DNA of 29,838 nucleotides from SIG78 sp045533055 (GTDB lineage Bacteria; Verrucomicrobiota; Lentisphaeria; Victivallales; Victivallaceae): NCBI GenBank assembly GCA_045533055.1, contig JAZSHD010000125.1:1-29838 (forward strand), written 5' to 3'. Positions 1 through 7,079 of this stretch are shown piece after piece. The notes under the pieces are model-generated. The model made no database searches, was not told the origin of the DNA, and saw nothing but the letters and a program-made list of their open reading frames with translations. Positions within the stretch are counted from its first letter, which is position 1. Each line of letters opens with the position of its first letter. A program made the translations under genes and the position numbers.

Positions 1-563
1 AGAACGCGAATAGGAGCAAGACAAAAGCAACCATTGGGAATCATCTTCTGCTGATTTTCATATTTTTTACATTTTTTTAACAAATAAAATTTGACAAACC
101 GTCTCTCATAGGAGGGGGTGGAGTTTGAGGAGGGGGAAAAGAACCTTTCCTTAAAAGGTCTTTTCCCCCTCCTCAAGTCCCGACCCTTATTGGGAACAGG
201 TGCTTTCTCCGGATTGGAGAAAATCCCTGCCAGCAGACAGGCTATACCCATAAAGCAAACTCCGCTCCATAATACTTTAAGTGAGCACTTCAGAATCATC
301 ATTACTGCCAACCCCAGCAGCGAAAGTGCTATGGTAAGAGCCAGCTTGCAGTTTACCGGAGCACGCTTGATTTGGAACACCATTTTGCCCGCTTTGCCGG
401 GAACAGTTTTGGCAATGTATTTGCGTGTGGAGTTTTTCTTCGGCTGAACTTTTTCAACTTTGCGGAATTTCCGGCGGGGGCGGTACTTCATTTTCCGGGC
501 AATATCAAAACCATTGAAACTGTGCAAACTTACCGGGCAGGGATAAAGGGGCTGCTTATTCAT
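1..563 (-). CDS. Truncated gene for a basic, two-helix membrane protein
   Basis: The frame is open from the start codon to the window edge, so the C-terminus is missing. I prefer the ATG at 563 because AAAGG lies 10 bases upstream; an in-frame ATG at 581 lacks a ribosome site. The first ~70 residues are very basic (for example KYRPRRKFRKVEKV). Two hydrophobic segments follow, at about residues 78-100 (LALTIALSLLGLAVMMIL) and 103-121 (WSGVCFMGIACLLAGIF), so this is probably an inner-membrane protein with a cytoplasmic basic head. After residue ~122 the composition looks unlike a protein and the frame runs through a strong hairpin, so the natural stop may have been lost or the last part may be read-through. 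I do not recognise the family. A promoter-like site lies at 611-638, and a WYL regulator gene diverges from it. Confidence 0.5.
   Translation of the reverse strand, partial: MNKQPLYPCPVSLHSFNGFDIARKMKYRPRRKFRKVEKVQPKKNSTRKYIAKTVPGKAGKMVFQIKRAPVNCKLALTIALSLLGLAVMMILKCSLKVLWSGVCFMGIACLLAGIFSNPEKAPVPNKGRDLRRGKRPFKERFFSPSSNSTPSYERRFVKFYLLKKCKKYENQQKMIPNGCFCLAPIRV
127..174. repeat. Very strong purine/pyrimidine hairpin (15 + 6 bp)
   Basis: Positions 127-141 and 160-174 are perfect reverse complements (15 bp, purine arm then pyrimidine arm). After one bulged A, 143-148 pairs with 154-159 (6 bp), leaving a 5-base loop. A second G-rich tract resembling the left arm lies just upstream at 110-120. The hairpin sits inside the open reading frame of the truncated membrane gene. 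It could be an inserted palindromic repeat or an mRNA-end structure. There is no clean T-run on either side. Confidence 0.6.
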
Positions 564-610
564 AAATTTATAACCTTTCATTAAAAAAGATTTGCTTTTT
601 TTGCTTTCTG

Positions 611-638
611 AAGATAAATTACACTATCAGACTGACAA
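611..638 (-). promoter_or_regulatory. Probable promoter of the truncated membrane gene
   Basis: On the minus strand TTGTCA (638-633) and TATCTT (616-611) are separated by 16 bp. The spacing and boxes match other predicted promoters in the window. Transcription would start near 604, about 40 bases before the preferred ATG at 563. The -35 box lies inside the palindrome at 631-649. Confidence 0.45.
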
Positions 639-649
639 ATAATGTCAGT
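631..649. promoter_or_regulatory. Palindrome between divergent genes, candidate WYL operator
   Basis: ACTGACA-AATAA-TGTCAGT is a perfect 7-bp inverted repeat, flanked more loosely by TTACAC on the left and GTGTAA on the right. It covers the -35 box of the minus-strand promoter and lies 22 bp before the WYL regulator start. A regulator bound here could control both genes; that role is inferred from position only. Confidence 0.4.
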
Positions 650-671
650 GTAAATAAAAAGTTGAAAAAAA

Positions 672-1700
672 ATGCAAAAAAATTCTGAAAAAACTTCCGA
701 CCGCACCAAAATACCCCGGATGCAGCTTTTCCGGATGGCAAGGATCGTGGCACTTTTGAAGAAAAACCGCCTTCCCACGGCTCAATCACTGCTTAAAGAA
801 TACGAAAAGCTGGAGTTTGAAGCCAACCAGCTGATCCGTGCCAAATACAATATCCGCACTGTTTACCGGGATATAGCATCGCTGAAGTTCGATTTCAACT
901 GCCCCATAGCCTATGACCGTTTGAGCAAGGGCTATTACCTCACTGACCGCAACTGGGAGTTCAATGCCCCGGCACAGCTTTCGGAATCGGCAATGCTGGC
1001 GTTGATAATCGGTGCAAGGCTTGCCGAGGAGCTGTTCCCCGACCCTTTGCGTTCAAGGATCGCCAACGCCGTGGACGAAATTTTGAAGTGTGCCAATCCG
1101 GATTTTCTGGAAACGGCTTTGATCCACTCTTTGAAGGTTTTTGCCGAAGCCGGCACCACCACCGATCCGGAGATTTTTCAGAAAGTCTTTGAAGCGTGGC
1201 AGAAACACCAGAAGCTGAAAATCATCTACGACGATAAACGCAGTCAAACCCCCAGCGAACGCATTGTGGAACCCCACGCATTGTTCTGGTATCTGCGGCA
1301 GTGGCGGATCAAGGCGTACTGCCATTTGCGGAAAAGTTTCCGGACATTCGTTATAGACCGCATATTGAGTGCAGAGCTTGTTGAAGAGTATTTCAAGCCC
1401 GATATGCAGGTAATAAATTCCATATCGCAAGATAACATAGTAAGCTACCGGAAACTGGAAAATGTGCAGATAAAGCTGCAAGCCGACGCCATAAAATTTG
1501 CCTTGTCCACCCGTATACACAGTCGACAGGAGCTGAAAATGTTACCCGGCAACACCGCTATATTCCAAATTCCGCAAGTTGCCGAAGAGGTGATAGTACC
1601 CTGGATATTATCGCAGCAGGGCGACGCCATCCCGCTGGCACCTGAAGAGCTGAAGCAGGCAGTAAAAAGCAAAATAAATAAACTGCAAAAAGCCTTATAA
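672..1700 (+). CDS. WYL-domain transcriptional regulator (YafY type)
   Basis: A 342-residue protein with the architecture of DeoR-like HTH plus WYL regulators, which bind DNA and often sense a nucleotide or other small ligand. The N-terminal helix-turn-helix covers about residues 18-75 (RMARIVALLKKNRL ... TVYRDIASLK). The WYL domain lies at about 170-235 and contains EPHALFWYLRQWRIKAYCHLRKSFRTFVIDRI. The usual W-Y-L tripeptide reads W211-R212-I213 here, but the following AYCHLR and RTFxxDRI signatures are intact. A variable C-terminal WCX-like region follows. No good Shine-Dalgarno precedes the ATG, as with some other genes here. It is divergent from the truncated membrane gene and convergent with the YggS-type gene, so it stands alone. 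Autoregulation or control of the divergent gene is plausible from the intervening palindrome. The target is unknown. Confidence 0.85.
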   Translation: MQKNSEKTSDRTKIPRMQLFRMARIVALLKKNRLPTAQSLLKEYEKLEFEANQLIRAKYNIRTVYRDIASLKFDFNCPIAYDRLSKGYYLTDRNWEFNAPAQLSESAMLALIIGARLAEELFPDPLRSRIANAVDEILKCANPDFLETALIHSLKVFAEAGTTTDPEIFQKVFEAWQKHQKLKIIYDDKRSQTPSERIVEPHALFWYLRQWRIKAYCHLRKSFRTFVIDRILSAELVEEYFKPDMQVINSISQDNIVSYRKLENVQIKLQADAIKFALSTRIHSRQELKMLPGNTAIFQIPQVAEEVIVPWILSQQGDAIPLAPEELKQAVKSKINKLQKAL

Positions 1701-1729
1701 GAGGCAATACTCCTCCGGGGATTACGCCT

Positions 1730-2425
1730 TTATTCACTTGTTTTATATTGGCGGCTGCCGAAAAGCCGGGTGCCGATCCTTATAAGGGTGGAACCGCATT
1801 GGACGGCTTCGTGGAAATCTCCGGACATGCCCATAGAGAGTTCAGGCAAAGTTATATTCAGCGATTTTTCCAGCTTATCCCGGGCGGCGGCAAGTTTTTG
1901 GAAGGCTTGGAGCCATTCGCCGCGGTCGTCGGTCAACGGTGCCATGGTCATCAAGCCTTTGAACTGGAGGTTTTGAGCTTGGGCCGCGGCTTCTGCCAAT
2001 GCTGGCAAATCGTCGTAATCCACCCCGGACTTGTTGGCTTCGCCGGAGTTTACTTCCAGCAATATGACCGGCTTTTTGCCCATTTCTCCGGCAGCACGAT
2101 CCAGCTTGTTCAAAAGTTTGAGCGAATCTACGGAATGTATCCAGGAGGCGTACTCCACAGCTTTGGCTGCCTTGTTGCTCTGCAAATGGCCGATAAAGTG
2201 CCATTCTATATCATCGGGCAGATATTGAGCTTTTTCGCTTAACTCCTGGACTTTGTTTTCGCCGAAACACCTTACGCCGCAAGCGTAGGCTTCCTGAATG
2301 GCTTCAGCCGGAAAAGTCTTGCTTACGGCAAGAATTTTCACTGAATCAGCAGCTTTGCCGCACTCCTGGAGTACGGCGGCAAGTTCCTGTTCTAAAGCGT
2401 GGTATTCTTCAGAAAAGCTGCTCAT
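1730..2425 (-). CDS. yggS: YggS/PLPBP-type pyridoxal phosphate homeostasis protein
   Basis: A 231-residue cytoplasmic protein of the YggS/PROSC family (E. coli YggS is 234 residues). These proteins bind pyridoxal 5'-phosphate in an alanine-racemase-like barrel and buffer cellular PLP; they have no established catalytic activity. Visible signatures are ILAVSKTFP with the PLP-binding lysine, CFGENKVQEL, WHFIGHLQSNK, LLEVNSGEANKSGVD, FKGLMTMAP and the C-terminal LSMGMSGDFHEAVQCGSTLIRIGTRLFG phosphate-binding segment. The ATG overlaps the stop of the upstream acetyltransferase gene in an ATGA motif, implying translational coupling. It is the last gene of the eight-gene minus-strand run. Coupling of a PLP-buffer protein to a cysteine-biosynthesis enzyme makes sense because cysteine synthase is PLP-dependent, but no cysteine synthase gene lies in the window. 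Confidence 0.93.
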   Translation of the reverse strand: MSSFSEEYHALEQELAAVLQECGKAADSVKILAVSKTFPAEAIQEAYACGVRCFGENKVQELSEKAQYLPDDIEWHFIGHLQSNKAAKAVEYASWIHSVDSLKLLNKLDRAAGEMGKKPVILLEVNSGEANKSGVDYDDLPALAEAAAQAQNLQFKGLMTMAPLTDDRGEWLQAFQKLAAARDKLEKSLNITLPELSMGMSGDFHEAVQCGSTLIRIGTRLFGSRQYKTSE

Positions 2426-3375
2426 TTCTGCTCCGGACTGGTTTGTTTGCTGTAACGGAATAGGTTTTCCGGTGAAGCTACAACTTTAGTTTCCGGCGGC
2501 AGACTTTCAGTTACCCACACATTTCCTCCTAAAACTGAACCTTTGCCGATAGTTACATCGCCCAACACCGTAGCGTTGGCATAAATAGTTACATCGTCTT
2601 CAATGGTGGGGTGCCGCCGCAAGCCTTTTACCAGCATACCGCAGGCATCTTTGGGAAACGAAAGAGCCCCCAGCGTAACGCCCTGATAAAGTCTTACATT
2701 GTTGCCGATGCGGGCAGTTTCGCCGATCACCACCCCGGTACCGTGGTCGATGAAAAATCCACGCCCGATCTCGGCCCCCGGGTTGATGTCGATACCGGTG
2801 ATGCTGTGGGCATATTCGGTCATCATGCGGGGTATGAATGGTACATCGTGCTTATAAAGCACATGTGCCATACGCTGTATTTCAATAGCTTTTACTGCCG
2901 GGTAGCTGATGATGATCTCATCCAGACTGCGGGCAGCGGGGTCCCCGGCGTAGGCGGCTTTGATGTCGCTCTGGGCAATATCCCGCAGTTCCGGCAGAGC
3001 TTTGAGCAGTGCCATTACCGCTTCGCGGCTCTTTTCTTCGGTGCGGCAGTCGTGGCTGGAGCCGGATTTTTTGCACATGTAGCAAAAACAGCGTACCGTA
3101 AGTTCGCAAAGTTCGCTGTAAAGCTGTTCAATGAGTTTGGCAACACTGTAACCGATAGTGTCGAGGTGATAGCGTTCTTCGCCGTCAAATCCGGGGAACA
3201 GCAATTCTTCGAGTTTGCTTGTCACCGACAATATTTCCCGGCGGCGGGGCAAATTTGCACCCTCTTCCAAATTGACCCCGAACTTGTCGGCATAGCTGGC
3301 ACTCAAGGCGTTACTCAATGAGTCAAGCTCGGCTTTTTCCAGATAAAAATTGTTTCTTTTGTATAACTTTTTCAT
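2422..3375 (-). CDS. cysE: Serine O-acetyltransferase (CysE/EpsC type)
   Basis: Makes O-acetylserine from L-serine and acetyl-CoA, the first step of cysteine synthesis. At 317 residues it is longer than E. coli CysE (273) because of an extended helical N-terminal half. The catalytic core lies at about 185-300: EYAHSITGIDINPGAEIGRGFFIDHGTGVVIGETARIG, with the conserved Asp196 and the active-site Asp210-His211 pair, followed by left-handed beta-helix hexapeptide repeats (GNNVRLYQGVTLGA, IEDDVTIYANATVLGDVTIGKGSVLGGNVWV). Residues 90-110 carry five cysteines (90, 96, 98, 101, 110), which is not typical of classical CysE. The start is preceded by AAGAG at suitable spacing. It lies 14 bp after yicC and overlaps the YggS-type gene by 4 bp, so it is clearly in the operon. 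Confidence 0.92.
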   Translation of the reverse strand: MKKLYKRNNFYLEKAELDSLSNALSASYADKFGVNLEEGANLPRRREILSVTSKLEELLFPGFDGEERYHLDTIGYSVAKLIEQLYSELCELTVRCFCYMCKKSGSSHDCRTEEKSREAVMALLKALPELRDIAQSDIKAAYAGDPAARSLDEIIISYPAVKAIEIQRMAHVLYKHDVPFIPRMMTEYAHSITGIDINPGAEIGRGFFIDHGTGVVIGETARIGNNVRLYQGVTLGALSFPKDACGMLVKGLRRHPTIEDDVTIYANATVLGDVTIGKGSVLGGNVWVTESLPPETKVVASPENLFRYSKQTSPEQK

Positions 3376-3389
3376 GGTTCTCTTGGGGG

Positions 3390-4262
3390 TTATTGGATGT
3401 TCTGTATCTGTTCGCGGATTTTTTCCAGCTCGGTTTTGAACTTGACCACCACACTTGCCACCGGGCCGGAACCGGCTTTGTTGCCCAGCGTGGTGATCTC
3501 CCGGAACATTTCCTGCACCAGAAAGTCCATGCTTCTGCCGCCGCCTTCGGCACCTTCAAGGAAACTGCGGAACTGGACAAAATGGCTGGCAAGGCGGGCA
3601 AGTTCTTCGCTCACATCGGATTTGTCAGCGTAATAGAGCACCTCTTTCAGGAAGCGTTCATCGTTTACATCCACCGGCAGATTTGCGTTGGCAAGTTTTT
3701 CCAGCAGTTTGTTTTTGATGGTTTCTTCAATACCGCTAACTTCCGGCAGCAGACTTTCCCGCAAATTTTCCAGCAGGGCTATGCGGCCTTCCAGTTCAAT
3801 TTTCAATGCAGCACCTTCAGCAGAACGCATAATGTTCAAGGCTTTTACAGCGTTGGTAAGAGCAGTTGCCACACCGTTTTTCACCTCTTCGGGGACGGTT
3901 TCGGAGCTTTCTTCAAAAACTCCGGGCATGGTCATGACTTGTGCCATGGTAAGTTCGCCGTTGACATTGAACTCCTTGCCCAATTCTCTGGCACAGGCGA
4001 TCAACGCCGCCACCCGGTCGCGGTTGACCCCGGCAGCTTCTCCGGCAGAGGCGGTGCGGCTTATGCGTACAGAAACCTGCCCACGGCTCAATTCAGCTTG
4101 CAGTATCTTGCGTAATTCATGCTCAAAGGAATTGAATTCCCGGGGCATGGCAAAACGGATCTCCAGCTGTTTGCGGTTTACGGTGCTGATTTCAGCATAG
4201 ATAGATACCCCATTGACTTCGGCTTTACCGGAACCGAACCCGGTCATACTCATCAAACTCAT
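3390..4262 (-). CDS. yicC: YicC/YloC-family endoribonuclease
   Basis: A 290-residue protein matching the YicC/YloC family over its full length (E. coli YicC is 287). It opens with MSLMSMTGFGSGKAEVNG, continues with the conserved SVNxR/K-like stretch ISTVNRKQLEIRFAMP, and ends with the strongly conserved GRSMDFLVQEMFREITTLGNKAG and VVKFKTELEKIREQIQNIQ. Family members are metal-dependent endoribonucleases implicated in RNA turnover and stress fitness. The start lies 21 bp after the lipoprotein gene and has only a weak ribosome site, so translation may depend on upstream ribosomes. In many genomes yicC sits beside gmk (guanylate kinase) and rpoZ; here it sits with lipid A and amino-acid genes, which is less common. 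Confidence 0.93.
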   Translation of the reverse strand: MSLMSMTGFGSGKAEVNGVSIYAEISTVNRKQLEIRFAMPREFNSFEHELRKILQAELSRGQVSVRISRTASAGEAAGVNRDRVAALIACARELGKEFNVNGELTMAQVMTMPGVFEESSETVPEEVKNGVATALTNAVKALNIMRSAEGAALKIELEGRIALLENLRESLLPEVSGIEETIKNKLLEKLANANLPVDVNDERFLKEVLYYADKSDVSEELARLASHFVQFRSFLEGAEGGGRSMDFLVQEMFREITTLGNKAGSGPVASVVVKFKTELEKIREQIQNIQ

Positions 4263-4283
4263 ATTATACTTTCGGTAAAGGGT

Positions 4284-5027
4284 TTAGCGTCCGGCACTTC
4301 CGCCGAAAGGCTCGATCAGCGGTTTAGTATTATCTACTCCGGCAAAGAAATTTTCTTCGCTGTAAATGCCGCTGAAATAGTATTTGAAATTTTTCAAAGA
4401 ATCATCGCTGGCTGTCCCGCCGTAGACCGAATAAAAGGTCTGACCGTTTTCATGAATTTTCCACGCCAGAGCATATCTGGGGAGTTTTTCAGCTTTGGCA
4501 AGCTCGGCGGCACTCAATTTGCTTTCGGGGTTGCTGTTCAAGGCAAACTTGCACTTCCACACTCCCGGCATGGTGAAGCGGATGTGGTTGGCAGATGCCA
4601 CACTCAACAACCCGAACTGCATTTGCAACAGTTCGTAAGAAGCCTTGCCCGCCAGCTTCAGGAAAATGTGATCGGGGCGTTTGAAGTTTTTGCGGATTAT
4701 CCGTATGGGGCTCCAATCCATCATCCGCAAACCGCTGGTGCCGTATACCATGTAGACTTCCGGATTGCCGGGCGTCATCCAGCAAATACAGATCTGCATC
4801 TGCCCGGTGGTATAATTGTTGCCGTTGATGTGGGATATAAGCATGAACGGACGGTTGAATTTGATATATTCCTGTTCCATAAGCGGCATGGAAGGGGATT
4901 CTTCCAGCAGAAACTCTCTGGCACTTTTTACCGCCTGTTCCTGATAATATCCATCGCTGCGGCAGCCGCACAATGCTGCTGTAAGCATTATTGCACCCAG
5001 CAGCAGAGCAAAAGAAGATTTTTTCAT
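4284..5027 (-). CDS. Predicted lipoprotein of unknown function
   Basis: A 247-residue protein with a type II (lipoprotein) signal peptide: MKKSSFALLLGAIMLTAALCGCRSDG, basic start, hydrophobic core and a lipobox-like L-C-G-C ending at about Cys22. It should be acylated and anchored in the envelope. The mature part is mixed alpha/beta with many aromatic residues and no motif I recognise; a segment such as QMQICICWMTPGNPEVYMVYGTSGLRMMDW suggests beta strands. GAGG precedes the ATG at good distance. It lies between lpxB (14 bp) and yicC (21 bp) in the operon. The lpxB neighbour suggests an envelope role, but this is only context. Confidence 0.8.
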   Translation of the reverse strand: MKKSSFALLLGAIMLTAALCGCRSDGYYQEQAVKSAREFLLEESPSMPLMEQEYIKFNRPFMLISHINGNNYTTGQMQICICWMTPGNPEVYMVYGTSGLRMMDWSPIRIIRKNFKRPDHIFLKLAGKASYELLQMQFGLLSVASANHIRFTMPGVWKCKFALNSNPESKLSAAELAKAEKLPRYALAWKIHENGQTFYSVYGGTASDDSLKNFKYYFSGIYSEENFFAGVDNTKPLIEPFGGSAGR

Positions 5028-5041
5028 CGTACAAACCTCGT

Positions 5042-6223
5042 TTATTTATCCATTTCAAGAGCCGGCGGCAGCGTTTTCCAAACTGCTTCGGCAGCACGCA
5101 CGCTGGCTTTTTTCCGGGCGTTGCCGTCGTCGCCCAACAGGGTGCGTACCAACTGCATATCGTTTATTACCTGACTGCGGTTGCCGCCGCCGGGCAGGAT
5201 CTTTTCCATTGCCGGAACCAGATTGGCAGGCTTTACCTGATGCTGAAGAAATTCTGCATAAACCTTTTTATTGGCAATAATATTGGGCATAACAAAGCTG
5301 TTACGGTAGAGCTTTACCAGCAGTGCGGCGATCAGAATACTTATCCAGCTTACCTTATACACTACCACCAGCGGTAATCCGGCAATGGCAGATTCCACCG
5401 TTACTGTACCCGATGCCGCCAACCCGGTACCGGCGGCCTGCTGATAGTAGGCTGTTTTGCCGATTTCCACAGGTATTTCCGGCAAACCGGGGTTTTGTTT
5501 GCGGAATTTTTCAATAATATTTTTGCAGTGCAGTGCCACCTTTTCCCGGGGGGTAGTTATTACAAACTCCAAGTCTGAATGCTTTTTGTAAAGCTCCAGC
5601 GAAGTTGCCAGCATAGGTTCCAGCAGGCGGTCGATCTCCATGGCACGGCTGCCGGGGAGCAAAGCCACAAGTTTATCGTTGCGGACAATGGAAGGATCCT
5701 TCCGGGCGTCGACCATATCCAGCAGGGGGTGCCCCACAAACTCCGTATCCAAACCGCTGGCAGCGTAAACTTCCGGCTCAAAGGGGAAGATCACCAGCAT
5801 TTTTTTGCAAAGTTTTGCCAGCTTGGGTATGCGGCGTTTGCCCCAGACCCATACATGGGGACTGACATACCAGATGACCGGGATCCCCAGTTTTTTTGCC
5901 ACTTTGCCGAAAAGCATGTTAAAGGTGGGGTAATCAATGAGTATAACCGCATCGGGCCGCTCTGCTTTGAGGGTTTTCACCAATTTGCGGAAAATACCTA
6001 TAAAGGTGAAAATATGTTTGAGTATTTCCACAAACCCCACCACTCCCAGTTCGGTGGAGTCCACCGTGCGTTTGACATTGGCCTTTGCCATGGCAGGGCC
6101 GCCCATGCCGCCGATTTCCACTTCCACGCCTGCGGCGGCACCGCACTTGCGTAAATCTTCAGCGAGAGCCGCTCCGTAAATATCGCCGGAGGCTTCGCCT
6201 GCCATGATCCATATCTTACGCAT
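5042..6223 (-). CDS. lpxB: Lipid-A-disaccharide synthase
   Basis: Condenses UDP-2,3-diacylglucosamine with lipid X to form the lipid A disaccharide at the inner face of the cytoplasmic membrane; GT19 family. The 393-residue length is close to the usual ~380. Conserved features include MRKIWIMAGEASGDIYGAALAEDLRK at the N-terminus, GMGGPAMAKANV, the VGFVEILKH segment, DYPTFNMLFGKVAKKLGIPVIWYVSPHVWVWGKRRI, FEPEVYAASGLDTEFVGHPL, VALLPGSRAMEIDRLLEPML and ASGTVTVESAIAGLPLVVVYKVS. Its presence shows the host makes lipid A and is Gram-negative. It is 23 bp from dapB upstream and 14 bp from the lipoprotein gene downstream. Other lpx genes are not in the window. Confidence 0.96.
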   Translation of the reverse strand: MRKIWIMAGEASGDIYGAALAEDLRKCGAAAGVEVEIGGMGGPAMAKANVKRTVDSTELGVVGFVEILKHIFTFIGIFRKLVKTLKAERPDAVILIDYPTFNMLFGKVAKKLGIPVIWYVSPHVWVWGKRRIPKLAKLCKKMLVIFPFEPEVYAASGLDTEFVGHPLLDMVDARKDPSIVRNDKLVALLPGSRAMEIDRLLEPMLATSLELYKKHSDLEFVITTPREKVALHCKNIIEKFRKQNPGLPEIPVEIGKTAYYQQAAGTGLAASGTVTVESAIAGLPLVVVYKVSWISILIAALLVKLYRNSFVMPNIIANKKVYAEFLQHQVKPANLVPAMEKILPGGGNRSQVINDMQLVRTLLGDDGNARKKASVRAAEAVWKTLPPALEMDK

Positions 6224-6246
6224 AAAAAACCTTTGCTTTTATTTGA

Positions 6247-7053
6247 TTACCGCAGACCCAGAACATCCTGCATATCGTACACTTTGCCGGGGGTTGCACT
6301 CTGCAGAAAGCGTACAGCCCGCAAAGCACCTTTGGCAAAGGTGTCGCGGCTGGAAGCCTTGTGAGTAAGTTCAACACGCTCGCCGCCGGTGGCAAAGACT
6401 ACTGTGTGGTCGCCCACCACATCGCCGCCCCGCATGGAGTGCATACCTATTTCGCTGGCAGTTCTTGCCCCCACAATGCCTTCTCGGCCATGACGCACAA
6501 CTTCTTTATAAGCCTGTTCCCGGGCGGCGGCGACCACTTCGCCGAGGCGTTCAGCAGTGCCGCTGGGGGCATCTTTTTTCTGATTATGGTGCATTTCCAC
6601 GATTTCGCAATCGTAGTCGGCAAGGAGTTTGCCCACCATGCCGGCAAGGTGGAACAGCAAATTCACGCCCACGCTGTAATTGGGGGCAAAGACGATCTTG
6701 CCGGTTTTTGCCATTTCAGCAAGTTCAGCTTTTTCGTCGTCGGTCAAAGCAGTGGTGCCGATGACCACCGAACAATTTTGGGCAATGGCTTTTTCAGTAG
6801 CATCAATAACACCGGCAATGCTGAAGTTGATAACTGCATCGCTGTTGGCGAGGGCTTCGTCAACATTATCAGTAAGTTTAACACCCGCTTCACCCATCCC
6901 GGCAACGGTTCCGGCATCGGCACCCAGCAGCGGATTGCCGGGGGCTTCCACAGCTCCGGAGAGCGTCAGATCTTCACTTTCCATAATCAAAGCAACCAAC
7001 CGGCGGCCCATCCGACCGGCGGCACCAATCACACATACACGCACTTTGGACAT
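6247..7053 (-). CDS. dapB: 4-hydroxy-tetrahydrodipicolinate reductase
   Basis: Catalyses the NAD(P)H-dependent reduction step in the diaminopimelate/lysine pathway, supplying peptidoglycan and lysine. The 268 residues match the family (E. coli 273). The Rossmann motif VCVIGAAGRMGRRLV lies at residues 6-20, GTTALTDDE at 99-107, FAPNYSVGVNLL at 122-133, and the substrate/catalytic signature EMHHNQKKDAPSGTA at 153-167 with His155/His156 and the lysine pair 159-160. The ribosome site is weak (AGAAAG). It is 26 bp downstream of the AsmA-like gene and 23 bp upstream of lpxB. No dapA is visible. Confidence 0.96.
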   Translation of the reverse strand: MSKVRVCVIGAAGRMGRRLVALIMESEDLTLSGAVEAPGNPLLGADAGTVAGMGEAGVKLTDNVDEALANSDAVINFSIAGVIDATEKAIAQNCSVVIGTTALTDDEKAELAEMAKTGKIVFAPNYSVGVNLLFHLAGMVGKLLADYDCEIVEMHHNQKKDAPSGTAERLGEVVAAAREQAYKEVVRHGREGIVGARTASEIGMHSMRGGDVVGDHTVVFATGGERVELTHKASSRDTFAKGALRAVRFLQSATPGKVYDMQDVLGLR

Positions 7054-7079
7054 TTTTTATATCTTTCTTGGGTAAGAGT

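Noticed and set aside
118..447. Plus-strand reading frame of 109 codons
   Set aside because: It lies opposite the truncated membrane-protein frame, runs through the hairpin at 127-174 and has no domain-like sequence; the minus-strand frame has two membrane helices, a promoter and a ribosome site.
3318..5174. Long plus-strand frames opposite yicC and the lipoprotein gene
   Set aside because: The minus-strand proteins match known families or have a clear lipobox; the plus frames lack ribosome sites and recognisable sequence.
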